Assembly (NCBI RefSeq): GCF_017901135.1
Contig: NZ_CP072801.1
Coordinates: 2,356,001-2,420,000 of the forward strand
DNA from: Thiothrix litoralis
GTDB lineage: Bacteria > Pseudomonadota > Gammaproteobacteria > Thiotrichales > Thiotrichaceae
Direction of reading: 5' to 3'
Length of the DNA: 64,000 bases
Shown here: one piece after another, positions 27,502 through 35,555 of the stretch
Position numbering within the stretch: position 1 is the stretch's first letter
Layout of the letters: each line of letters starts with the position of its first letter
Position numbers and translations under genes: made by a program
Notes under the pieces: generated by a model
What the model was told of the DNA's origin: nothing
What the model saw: only the letters and a program-made list of their open reading frames with translations
The model's database searches: none

Positions 27502-28095
27502 ATGTTGCAGGATCAGGGTGAACTCTACGTCTTGCTGGAAAAAATCCAGCGAGGCGATCAGGCAGCGCTGGGGGTATTTTACAATGCAACCGTCAGGCGC
27601 GTATTTGCCGTCGCCCTCAAAGTGACTGCCAATAAGGAACTGGCGGAAGAAATCGTCAGCGATGTATTCATGCAAGCGTGGCATAACGCATCCAGCTACA
27701 GCGCCGAACGCGCCACCCCACTGGGCTGGTTGTTGATGATGGCGCATAGCCGCTCCATCGACGCTGTGCGCAAGGAAGGCAGCGCCACCCGCAACCAAAT
27801 ACCGCTGGAAGACGATTACGATGTGGCCGACACCGCCACGCTTGACCCGCTTTCTAACACACTGGGTGTGGAACAGGGCAACGAATTGGCAGAAGCCTTG
27901 AAACTACTGGATGGACAGCAACGTCAAATGATTGCATTAGCGTTCTACCGTGGCATGAGCCACCAGGAAATCGCCGAATACACCGGCGAGCCATTGGGTA
28001 CGGTGAAGACTCTCCTGCGCCGCGCCCAAAGCATTTTGCGTGCAGCACTGACAAAAACTGACCTCGTAGAAGGGGGATATTATGGCAAATCATGA
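27502..28095 (+). CDS. ECF sigma factor, ChrR-associated type
   Basis: A 197-residue group 4 sigma factor. Region 2 is FYNATVRRVFAVALKVTANK with ELAEEIVSDVFMQAW, and region 4 is LDGQQRQMIALAFYRGMSHQEIAEYTGEPLGTVKTLLRRA. The start of the following cupin protein overlaps its end by 14 bases, the usual layout of sigma/anti-sigma pairs of the RpoE-ChrR kind, which answer singlet oxygen or peroxides. Target genes probably include the downstream hydrolase and persulfide dioxygenase. Confidence 0.9.
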   Translation: MLQDQGELYVLLEKIQRGDQAALGVFYNATVRRVFAVALKVTANKELAEEIVSDVFMQAWHNASSYSAERATPLGWLLMMAHSRSIDAVRKEGSATRNQIPLEDDYDVADTATLDPLSNTLGVEQGNELAEALKLLDGQQRQMIALAFYRGMSHQEIAEYTGEPLGTVKTLLRRAQSILRAALTKTDLVEGGYYGKS

Positions 28096-28561
28096 AAATA
28101 CAAGCGTCGCCCCGCCTGTGCTGGACGAAGACATCCTGCTGCTATTGGCAGAGAATCAGGAGGAAGTGGAGCTTCCGCCGGAGTTAAATGCACGGATGCG
28201 CAATAACATCCTCAGCAACATTGCGCAGGAAGAAGCGGGTATTTTACCGGGTTTCACCACCGTCCGCGCCAATGAAGGCGAATGGTTTGAAGCCATGCCC
28301 GGTGCGCAAATCAAGATTTTGCATCGGGAAGGCGATTCCGGCCTGCTGACCTATTTGGCAAAACTGTCGCCCGGTTTTGAAATGCCCGGCCACCCGCACC
28401 CCTTCGATGAGGAATGCATCATGCTGGAAGGCGAATTGTGGTTCGGCGATTTACACCTGAAAGCCGGTGATTACCACTTTGCCTCCAAAGGCGTGCATCA
28501 CGGCAGGCTGAAAACAGAAACCGGCGCGTTGGCCTTTTTGAAAGGTGCGTTACCCGCTTAA
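28082..28561 (+). CDS. ChrR-like cupin anti-sigma factor
   Basis: A 159-residue protein with a C-terminal cupin (HPHPFDEECIMLEGELWFGD, then GDYHFASKGVHHG). These His/Glu positions would bind a metal as in the ChrR C-terminal domain. The N-terminal part is helical, but the HxxxCxxC zinc motif of the canonical ChrR anti-sigma domain is not visible, so sigma binding may use a different mechanism. The role is inferred from the 14-base overlap with the sigma gene. Confidence 0.75.
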   Translation: MANHENTSVAPPVLDEDILLLLAENQEEVELPPELNARMRNNILSNIAQEEAGILPGFTTVRANEGEWFEAMPGAQIKILHREGDSGLLTYLAKLSPGFEMPGHPHPFDEECIMLEGELWFGDLHLKAGDYHFASKGVHHGRLKTETGALAFLKGALPA

Positions 28562-28574
28562 GGAGAGATGCAAG

Positions 28575-29423
28575 TTGAAAACAGGGTTTGCCATTATAGT
28601 CGTTTTCATCTTGCTGACTGCTGTCGGGTGCAGCACCTTGAAATCCACCGATGTGTTGAATTTTGTCCTGCCAACCGACGGCTATACGCTTAAACACGCC
28701 ACCTACGCCAGCGGTGAACGCCATGATATGGATATTTACCTTCCCAAAGCGGCGACAGACAAGCCACCGATTGTGTTTGTCTTCGGCGGGGCATGGCGGG
28801 AAGGCGACAAGGCCGATTTTGCCTTTGTTGCGCAAGCACTGACCGGGTTGGGCTATCCTGTCATTATCCCCAATTACCGCCTGTATCCGCAGGTGCGTTT
28901 CCCCGCTTTCATTGACGATGTGGCGGATGCTATCCGCTATACTGAAGTGAATGCCCAACGTTTGCTGGGCAAGCCGTTGCAGCGTTATATCCTGATGGGA
29001 CATTCTTCCGGCGCACACACGGCAGCGCTATTGGCAACGGATACACACTACGTGCAGGAACGTGGCGTTACTGCACGCTTGGCAGGTTTGATTGCACTGG
29101 CGGGGCCTTACGATTTGCCGCTGGATGACCCGGAAGTGATCCCTGTTTTCCCCAAGGCTGACCCGCAAGTGGTGAAGCCGGTGAGGAATGTTCACCCCGG
29201 TATGCCGCCGGTATTGTTACTGCATGGCGAAGCGGATACCCGTGTACGCCCGCTGCATACCCGCCGCTTTGCCACAGCCTTGCAACAAGCGGGCGTGCCG
29301 GTGCAGGTGAAACTGTATCCCGGTGTCGATCATGTGCAGATTATTGGCAGTCTGGCAGCGCCGTTGCGGTTGCTTAGCCCTAGCTACGGCGATGTTCAGC
29401 AATTTCTGACAAGCATCCCGTAA
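28575..29423 (+). CDS. Lipoprotein alpha/beta hydrolase (esterase/lipase-like)
   Basis: This protein has 282 residues from a TTG start; AGGAGAG precedes it, and the alternative ATG 30 bases earlier lies inside the previous gene. The lipoprotein signal ends LLTAVGC. The hydrolase domain has an oxyanion motif FGGAW, nucleophile in GHSSGAH, acid in HGEADTRV and His in GVDHVQI, typical of the BD-FAE/carboxylesterase-type fold. It probably acts on esters at the membrane. Fourth-gene context suggests control by the upstream sigma factor. Confidence 0.8.
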   Translation: MKTGFAIIVVFILLTAVGCSTLKSTDVLNFVLPTDGYTLKHATYASGERHDMDIYLPKAATDKPPIVFVFGGAWREGDKADFAFVAQALTGLGYPVIIPNYRLYPQVRFPAFIDDVADAIRYTEVNAQRLLGKPLQRYILMGHSSGAHTAALLATDTHYVQERGVTARLAGLIALAGPYDLPLDDPEVIPVFPKADPQVVKPVRNVHPGMPPVLLLHGEADTRVRPLHTRRFATALQQAGVPVQVKLYPGVDHVQIIGSLAAPLRLLSPSYGDVQQFLTSIP

Positions 29424-29451
29424 ACCCTCTTTAGGCAACAGGAGAAAACAA

Positions 29452-30243
29452 ATGATATTCAAACAACTTTTCGAGCAAGACTCCAGCACTTACACCTACC
29501 TGCTGGCCTGTGAACACACGGGCGAGTGCGTGCTGATTGACCCGGTGATCGACACGGTGGAGCGCGACTTGGCGGTATTGCAGGAGCTAGGGTTGAAGCT
29601 GACCTATACGCTGGAAACCCATATGCACGCCGACCACTTGACCGGTGCGCGTAAACTGCGGGCTTACACTGGCAGTAAAATCGTGGTTCCAGCGATGGAC
29701 AAACTCGCTTGCGCCGACTTGGGTGTTGAGGAAAACCGCGTGTTCCGGGTGGGTCAGCTTGAGTTGCACCCGCTGTTTACACCGGGGCACACGGGTCATC
29801 ACCATGCCTACCTGCTGGATAACGGGATGCAAAAAGTCCTGTTTTCAGGCGATGCGCTGTTGATTGAAGCCTGCGGACGTACCGATTTCCAGTCAGGCGA
29901 CCCCGCCACACTGTACCAAAGCATTACCGAGAAATTCTTTACCTTGCCCAATGAAACGCTGGTTTACCCGGCGCATGACTACGAAGGCAGACAAATCACC
30001 ACCATCGGACAGGAAAAAAACCGCAACCCACGCTTGGGTAACAACACCTCGCAGGAAGCATTTATCGCCATCATGAACGGGCTGAATCTGCCCTACCCCC
30101 GCAAGATTGATTTCGCCGTGCCGGGTAATGAAGCGTGCGGTGAATGCCCAAGCGATGTACCGGAGCAGTATCGCGGCCCTTGCGAGATTACGCAGTTACC
30201 GCAAGAACTGAGTCGACCGGGAAAAGCGGGCGATCAGGGCTGA
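29452..30243 (+). CDS. Metallo-beta-lactamase-fold persulfide dioxygenase, ETHE1-like
   Basis: A 263-residue protein with THMHADHLTG (metal ligands H57, H59, D61, H62), TPGHTGHHHAYLL and FSGDALLIEACGRTDFQ. This signature belongs to ETHE1/Blh-type enzymes that oxidise glutathione persulfide to sulfite. The C-terminal extension has three cysteines (ACGECPSDVPEQYRGPCE) not needed for catalysis. It closes the sigma operon. The Tn5-like IS lies directly behind its stop codon, so the original 3' region is lost or moved. Confidence 0.88.
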   Translation: MIFKQLFEQDSSTYTYLLACEHTGECVLIDPVIDTVERDLAVLQELGLKLTYTLETHMHADHLTGARKLRAYTGSKIVVPAMDKLACADLGVEENRVFRVGQLELHPLFTPGHTGHHHAYLLDNGMQKVLFSGDALLIEACGRTDFQSGDPATLYQSITEKFFTLPNETLVYPAHDYEGRQITTIGQEKNRNPRLGNNTSQEAFIAIMNGLNLPYPRKIDFAVPGNEACGECPSDVPEQYRGPCEITQLPQELSRPGKAGDQG

Positions 30244-30252
30244 GGTTAAAAC
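30244..30252 (+). repeat. Target site duplication, left copy (GGTTAAAAC)
   Basis: The nine bases GGTTAAAAC directly before the left inverted repeat recur exactly at 31658-31666 after the right one. Nine-base duplications are normal for Tn5/IS50-type IS4 transposition. Confidence 0.9.
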
Positions 30253-30271
30253 CATCTCCTTATACACAAGT
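30253..30271 (+). repeat. Left terminal inverted repeat of the Tn5-like IS
   Basis: The 19-base end CATCTCCTTATACACAAGT matches the IS50 outer end in its inner 13 bases (CTTATACACAAGT). The right end is the complement with two mismatches. Confidence 0.9.
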
Positions 30272-30304
30272 CCCAAGCTGATGTAAGATAAGCAATTTTC
30301 ACCT

Positions 30305-31650
30305 ATGAACTGGTCATCTAGCGAACTCACCGATCTTGATTTGGGAGACAAGCGCCTCGAAACACGCGCCGCCCATATTCTCAATGCCATGCTGAAAGCG
30401 CCCCAATCCAGCCTCCCCAAGGCTTGCCAGAGTTGGTCAAGTACCTTGGCGACGTACCGTTTCTTCTGGAATGAGGCGGTGAGCCATGATGCTTTGATGG
30501 CATCCCACTTTGAAGCGACAGAGTGCCGAATCCGTCAACAAGACTCGAAGATTATCCTGTGCATTCAAGACACCACCGAATTGGACTTCAATGGACAGGA
30601 AACCGAGGGCTTGGGGCGGTTATCCTACGATAAGCAACGCGGGATGTACCTGCATCCGACCTTGTGTATCACCCGGAACGCCTGCCGTTGGGCATCACCG
30701 ATACGTGGATGTGGTCACGGGGCTTGAGCAAAGCCGCCGACCAAGCGAACCCCAGCATCAAAGAAAGCCGTCGCTGGATCGAAGGGTATGAACGGGTAGC
30801 CGAACTGGCGGCACGCTGCCCCGGACACCGGCTCATCTATACGGGCGACCGTGAAAGCGACTTTTACGACTTGCTCAAACGGGCACAAGCCTTGGATTAC
30901 CCGGCTGACCTGCTGATACGGGCGCAACATAACCGTGCCTTAGGAGATGACCTCAAACTGTGGGATGCCATTGAGCAACAACAGGCGTTGACCCGCATCA
31001 CCTTTACCAAACCGCGCAAGCAGGGTGAAAAAGCCCGCAAAGTGGTACAGGAAATCAAGGTGTTACGTTATACCCTGCGTCCCAAGAGCAAGCACCCGAT
31101 GCTATTGACCTTGGTTCAAGCCAAAGAAATCAACCCACCCGCCGGAAAATCGCCCCTCATTTGGCGTTTAGTCACCAACCGTTGTGTAGAGACCGCCGAT
31201 GCCGCTTGTGAACTCATCGACTGGTATCGGGCGCGTTGGGAAATCGAAATGTTTTTTGATGTCCTGAAAGTTGGCTGTCGCGTCGAAAAACTGCAACTGG
31301 ACACTAAAGAGCGCATCGAAAAAGCCCTCGCGCTCTACATCATGGTGGCCTGGCGGATTATGTTTCTGATGCGGTTGGGGCGTACCTGCCCAGAACTTCC
31401 GGCTGAGCTGGTGTTTGACCCGCTGGAATGGAAAGTATCCTTCCGGCTCGGCAAAAAAGCACTGCCCGATGGCATACCTACCCTCAATCAAGTGATCCGC
31501 AATCTGGCAGAACTGGGGGGCTTTCTGGGCAGAAAATGCGATGGCGAACCGGGAGCTAAAAGTATCTGGTTGGGCTACTCAAGGGTGCTGGACTGTATTT
31601 ATGGGATTCAGATGGCTAGTGAATTGGGGGAAGGACTGATTTGTGTATAA
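30305..31650 (+). pseudogene. IS4-family transposase, Tn5-like, with a single-base frame disruption
   Basis: The N-terminal part (MNWSSSELTDLDLGDKRLETR, a DNA-binding domain like Tn5) and first catalytic Asp (IQDTTELDF) are in one frame. The second Asp (TGDRESDF) and the DDE Glu in YRARWEIEMFFDVLK are in the next. The frames meet at the CCC run 30672-30674: one more C would restore ITPERLPLGITDTW. It is either inactive or a sequencing error; programmed frameshifting is not known for this family. Confidence 0.88.
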
Positions 31651-31657
31651 AGAGATG
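31639..31657 (-). repeat. Right terminal inverted repeat of the Tn5-like IS
   Basis: Reading outward on the minus strand it is CATCTCTTTATACACAAAT, differing from the left end at two positions. The transposase stop codon (31648-31650) lies inside this repeat. Confidence 0.88.
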
Positions 31658-31666
31658 GGTTAAAAC
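31658..31666 (+). repeat. Target site duplication, right copy (GGTTAAAAC)
   Basis: Exact repeat of 30244-30252, abutting the right end of the IS. Confidence 0.9.
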
Positions 31667-31669
31667 CCG

Positions 31670-31819
31670 TCAATCATCCCAGACTGAAAACTCGTTGGGG
31701 GTGACAGGGTGACGCAGATAGCCAGCACGTTGTTTTTCAACCAGCTTGCGCTGGTGATAAAGGGCAATCGCCATCCGCAGCACTTCACGGGTGAAGGCCG
31801 AGCGATTCATCAGATTCAT
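31670..31819 (-). pseudogene. Truncated ribbon-helix-helix antitoxin
   Basis: From the ATG at 31819, 49 residues resemble the C-terminal half of RHH (CopG/MazE-like) antitoxins: NRSAFTREVLRMAIALYHQR is the end of the RHH helices, then a charged helix and GYLRHPVTPNEFSVWDD. The first strand and most of helix 1 are missing, so it cannot bind DNA as a normal RHH dimer. It runs opposite to the UPF0175 gene. The IS right end is only three bases downstream of its stop, so the loss may be linked to element activity. Confidence 0.5.
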
Positions 31820-31895
31820 GCTGAAGATGCCCCGTGATGCGTTGAAAGATTTTGCTAGAATGCAGGAACATTGATAGAAAAAGGATGGAACACCC

Positions 31896-32153
31896 ATGCT
31901 GTCAAACTCCATACACGTAGAATATCCCGCCCATTTCCCCGATGCCTTGCAAACGACACCGGAAGCATTCGCACAGGAAGCCCGCATGGCAATGGCCATC
32001 AAGCTGTTTGAAATGAAGCGTCTGTCATCTGGCATGGCAGCTCAACTTGCAGGTATCGAACGGGTCACTTTCCTGCTAAACCTGCACCGCTATGGCGTGC
32101 CGATGCTGGATTTGCCGATGGATGAGCTGGAGGCAGATATTGCCAATACTTAA
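31896..32153 (+). CDS. UPF0175 family putative antitoxin
   Basis: An 85-residue protein with the family pattern EYPAHFPDALQTTPEAF, then ARMAMAIKLFEMKRLSSGMAA and AGIERVTFLLNLHRYGVPM. UPF0175 proteins are HTH-like and usually sit directly before a PIN/DUF3368 toxin. Here no such toxin follows. The next gene, 24 bases downstream, is an AT-rich protein of another type. AAGGATGG precedes the ATG. Confidence 0.82.
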   Translation: MLSNSIHVEYPAHFPDALQTTPEAFAQEARMAMAIKLFEMKRLSSGMAAQLAGIERVTFLLNLHRYGVPMLDLPMDELEADIANT

Positions 32154-32177
32154 TCAAATCAAAAAGGGCTTCATATT

Positions 32178-33185
32178 ATGAAAATAGAGATTGGAGAGTC
32201 ACTGATTTTGTCATGGCTCAGACACGAAAAAAAGTGCCAACTTGTACAAATGAATTGGAAACCATCAGTTGAATCGTGGGAGTTGATGAATGAAAGTGTC
32301 ATCGAGCAAATAATGCGCGACTCTGATGATTACTTCAAGCATGAATATGATTATAAAATATATAAGAAAAATACATCACTCAGCCAATTGATTAAGCAAG
32401 CAGAAATTGATGTTATTGGTATTTCATATACAGGTGGGCTTAGGAATATTTATGCTGTAGATATTGCCTTTCATGAGTACGGGCTTAATTATGGTTCTAA
32501 AGATGAAACCATCATGAAAATAGTTAAGAAACTATTAAGAGCAGCGATGTGTATTTATGGTTACTTCGATTGCTCCGAAGGTGATATAGTTTTTTCATCC
32601 CCAAAAGTAAATAACAATATAATTGAAACTCTTGATGTCTGTTTAATTCAGGTTGAAAAAATTCTCAGAAAAAACAAGCTTAATTTCAACATCAAGTTAA
32701 TTGCAAATAATTCTTTTAATAAAGAAATACTTCAACCTGTTCTCGATGCCACATCCTCTATCGCAGATACTTCAGAGTTATTCATGCGTAGTATACAAAT
32801 GTATAAAATGTTTTCAGAAAACAATGATTCCAGTAAACTTTCAACAAAAATCAGCATTAAAAACAATGATGCACTGCAAAATAAAACAAAAATTGGCGAG
32901 TGGGTGCGAAAAAACTTAACACAGATGTTTGAAGAAAATAAAATATCAGTAGAAGAAGTTGAGTTAATGGAATCAATCGAATATTCTAAAAAGATATTCG
33001 GCATCCAAATGCCTTTATTAAAAAAGAAGCTGTCGATTGATGAGGGAAAACCTTCAAGATATTGGGCCAAACCTATTATTAAGGCATATGATGCTGAATA
33101 CTTCATATGTTCTGAGTGGTATGAAAAAACAAACAAAAGCCATTTTGAAAAATGGGCTTTGCTAAAAAATCAACCAACTCATTAA
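32178..33185 (+). CDS. AT-rich conserved protein of unknown function, possibly nuclease-like
   Basis: A 335-residue soluble protein with much lower GC than its neighbours, hence probably imported. The N-terminus MKIEIGESLILSWLRHEKKC and the block AEIDVIGISYTGG...YAVDIAFHEYGLNYG (residues 75-106) look like a conserved core with acidic residues E76, D78, D95 and E100. This arrangement resembles restriction-endonuclease-type folds, but no clear (D/E)xK is visible. The C-terminal YWAKPIIKAYDAEYFICSEW is also likely conserved. It follows the UPF0175 antitoxin by 24 bases and precedes an AlbA_2 protein; a defence or toxin role is speculation. Confidence 0.65.
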   Translation: MKIEIGESLILSWLRHEKKCQLVQMNWKPSVESWELMNESVIEQIMRDSDDYFKHEYDYKIYKKNTSLSQLIKQAEIDVIGISYTGGLRNIYAVDIAFHEYGLNYGSKDETIMKIVKKLLRAAMCIYGYFDCSEGDIVFSSPKVNNNIIETLDVCLIQVEKILRKNKLNFNIKLIANNSFNKEILQPVLDATSSIADTSELFMRSIQMYKMFSENNDSSKLSTKISIKNNDALQNKTKIGEWVRKNLTQMFEENKISVEEVELMESIEYSKKIFGIQMPLLKKKLSIDEGKPSRYWAKPIIKAYDAEYFICSEWYEKTNKSHFEKWALLKNQPTH

Positions 33186-33236
33186 CCTATTGATGCATAT
33201 ACTATAATCTTTCTTTTAATTTAATACATGCTTATT

Positions 33237-34382
33237 ATGACTAATGCCATCCAACAACTGATCACCCAAGGCGAAAATGCCCAGCTTGAATTCAAGTCGG
33301 CTGACGTTCGCCCCGACTCTGTGGCACGGGAAATCGTGGCCTTTGCCAACACCTTGGGCGGAACGTTGCTGATCGGCGTCGAGGATGATGGGGTGATTTC
33401 AGGCATTCGTGAGGATAATCTGGACACATGGATTGCCAATATCAGTCGTAACAACATCATTCCAGCGTTGAGTCTAGACGTTACACACGTCACTATTGAA
33501 GGGAAAACCGTGTGTGTTGTGACCATTCCCAAGGGCAAAGACAAGCCCTATCAAACACTGGATGGCAAGTATTGGCTGCGAATCGGCTCAACCAACCGCA
33601 CCGCAACCAAAGAGGAATTGAGTCGCCTGTTTCAGCAAGCGGGATTAGTGCATTTCGATACAGCCCCTGTTGCTGATACGGGCATTGAAGGCATCGACTT
33701 CCGGTTGGTTGATCATTACTACCGCACCTACTACGACACCGCTTTCATCGACCTGCCAGACGATGAACAGCAAAGCCTGCTGCTGAATGCCGACATTCTG
33801 ACCGAACTCGAAGGTAAACAGGTGGCAACGGTGGGTGGCTTGCTGATGTTCGGCAAACAACCCCAACGCCGCCTGCCTCACAGTTCCATCATGTTTGCAG
33901 TTTTCAAAGGTAATGACATTACAGATGATCTTGTGGACAAGAAGGAAATACTGGGAACACTGCCCGAACTGATTGACAAGACCGTAGCCTTACTCCAGCT
34001 TTTCCTGCCAAACCCATCCGTCATTGAAGGCACTCGCCGCAGTGAAACCGTGCTGGTTCCGCTCAAAGTCTTGCGTGAGGCGATGGTGAACGCTGTTGCC
34101 CACCGCGATTACTCCCTCAGCCAGCGCAAAATACAGGTGCATGTCTACAGTAACAGGATTGAAATCACATCCCCCGGTAAGCTCGCTAATACCCTGACAC
34201 TGACGAAAATCCGCTACGGAAACTCCGCCCCGCGCAATATCTTCCTGATGAAATACCTCGATAACCTACGCTACTTCGACGGTTTGGGCAGGGGAATTCC
34301 CATGATGCTGAAGTTAATGCAGGAACGGATTACGTTTGAGGAAATTGGCGAATTGTTCCGCGTAACATTACGCTTTTCCTGA
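33237..34382 (+). CDS. AlbA_2/Schlafen-domain ATPase-like DNA/RNA-binding protein
   Basis: A 381-residue protein with an N-terminal AlbA_2 (Schlafen-like) domain: QLEFKSADVRPDSVAREIVAF (first part), NTLGGTLLIGVEDDG and YWLRIGSTNRTATKEEL. A central linker follows, then a C-terminal HATPase_c_4-like segment (LREAMVNAVAHRDYSL, FDGLGRGIPMM). Such proteins are called putative transcriptional regulators or helicase-like and are common in accessory and defence regions. The start could also be the ATG at 33228; neither has a good ribosome site. It faces the HupE-like gene. Confidence 0.85.
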   Translation: MTNAIQQLITQGENAQLEFKSADVRPDSVAREIVAFANTLGGTLLIGVEDDGVISGIREDNLDTWIANISRNNIIPALSLDVTHVTIEGKTVCVVTIPKGKDKPYQTLDGKYWLRIGSTNRTATKEELSRLFQQAGLVHFDTAPVADTGIEGIDFRLVDHYYRTYYDTAFIDLPDDEQQSLLLNADILTELEGKQVATVGGLLMFGKQPQRRLPHSSIMFAVFKGNDITDDLVDKKEILGTLPELIDKTVALLQLFLPNPSVIEGTRRSETVLVPLKVLREAMVNAVAHRDYSLSQRKIQVHVYSNRIEITSPGKLANTLTLTKIRYGNSAPRNIFLMKYLDNLRYFDGLGRGIPMMLKLMQERITFEEIGELFRVTLRFS

Positions 34383-34406
34383 ATAGATAAGCGTTTTTTA
34401 GACTCC

Positions 34407-35555
34407 TCACGACCACAGAAGCTTGGTATTAAACGCCCGCTCCACAAACCACATGCCCGCCAACACCACGGTAATACTCGCCGCCCCGTTCAACACGCCC
34501 ACCCGGTAAAAGCGAGTCGGGCGCAACAGGTAAGCCAGCGGGAACACCAGTAACACCAGCAGCAATTGCCCCAGTTCCACCCCGATATTGAAGCCGAACA
34601 GCGCTTCCGCCATTGCTCCGGCAGGCATTTGCAGATCCCTCAGCACACTGGCAAAACCAAAACCGTGCAGCAACCCGAACACAAACGCCAGCTTCCAGTG
34701 GTCATGGGTAATGATGGGGTACAGGATATTCACCGCCACCACAATGATCGACAGCGCAATCGCCGCTTCCACCAAGCGCGAGGGCAAATCCACCACCCCC
34801 AACACTGCCAGCGACAAGGTAATGGAATGCGCCACCGTGAACGCCGTAATCACCTTCAGCAGGTTCATCAAAGCCGGGCGGAACGATTCCACCTGTTCCC
34901 ATTGGCGCTGTTTCAACACCAGCACCGCAGGCAGGATCAGCATGGAAATGAACAGCAAATGGTCGAACCCTATCAAGATGTGATAGACCCCTTCACGGAT
35001 ATACGTCAGCAAAACCGACAACCAACCACTGTTTTGCACAGTCAATTCCTGCGTGGGGTGGTCGGTGGAAAAAATGTAGGAAGCCGCCCCCGAATCTGCC
35101 CGCTGATCCAGCAGGATACCCCGGTGCGTCGGGTCAATATCAAACAGCAGGCTGTATTCCACCTGCAAGGCTCCACTGGCAGTAGCCGGGCAACCCGCGT
35201 TCATCATTACCACCGCATAACCGCCGTCGGTATGGGTTTCGGTTTGCAAACCTGTGGTCTGGGGCTGGCAGGCCGTGCCGCCCTGTTGCAGATGCAAACG
35301 GCTGAGGGCGTAAGCATCCAGCGCGGCCTGTTTGCGTTGCAATTCGCCCCACGTAATCTTGCCGTCAGCATCGCTGTCCAGCCCGATAGCCTGTTCCAGA
35401 TCGCGCAATGCAATATCCCAGCGCAAGCCGGTCTTACCATCCGGCTGATCCTGCAAAAACAGGTAGCTGTCGCTGGGTTTGTGGGCGAAAGCCGCCAGTG
35501 GCAATAGCAACAGGCAGATTCCCCAGAAGTAATAGAGGTGGTGTTTCATCATCAT
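34407..35555 (-). CDS. HupE/UreJ-like membrane protein with periplasmic EF-hand-like loop
   Basis: This 382-residue protein has a signal peptide (LLLLPLAAFA), then a periplasmic domain to about residue 180. A calcium-loop-like motif DSDADGKITWGE at about 60-71 fits the EF-hand pattern DxDxDG. Six to seven membrane helices follow in the HupE/UreJ_2 pattern with conserved GFDHLLFI, AHSITLSLA and LLHGFGFASVL. HupE relatives move nickel or cobalt, but this subfamily has no proven substrate. It is the last gene of a DUF4331 cluster, overlapping the TPR gene by four bases. Confidence 0.82.
   Translation of the reverse strand: MMMKHHLYYFWGICLLLLPLAAFAHKPSDSYLFLQDQPDGKTGLRWDIALRDLEQAIGLDSDADGKITWGELQRKQAALDAYALSRLHLQQGGTACQPQTTGLQTETHTDGGYAVVMMNAGCPATASGALQVEYSLLFDIDPTHRGILLDQRADSGAASYIFSTDHPTQELTVQNSGWLSVLLTYIREGVYHILIGFDHLLFISMLILPAVLVLKQRQWEQVESFRPALMNLLKVITAFTVAHSITLSLAVLGVVDLPSRLVEAAIALSIIVVAVNILYPIITHDHWKLAFVFGLLHGFGFASVLRDLQMPAGAMAEALFGFNIGVELGQLLLVLLVFPLAYLLRPTRFYRVGVLNGAASITVVLAGMWFVERAFNTKLLWS

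Larger units (their letters stand above)
30253..31657 (+). mobile_element. IS4-family (Tn5/IS50-like) insertion sequence
   Basis: A complete 1405-bp element with 19-bp imperfect inverted repeats and flanking 9-bp duplications GGTTAAAAC, which show a single intact insertion event. It carries one transposase gene in two frames. The intact duplications suggest a recent insertion. It separates the persulfide dioxygenase gene from the toxin-antitoxin remnants. Confidence 0.93.

Noticed and set aside
30305-31650. Programmed frameshifting in the IS transposase.
   Set aside because: The break lies at a plain CCC run without a slippery heptamer or downstream structure that I can see, and the Tn5 group uses a single frame.
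34566-35507. A 313-codon plus-strand frame opposite the HupE-like gene.
   Set aside because: It is Arg/His/Gln-rich antisense of a membrane protein gene and lacks any domain signal.
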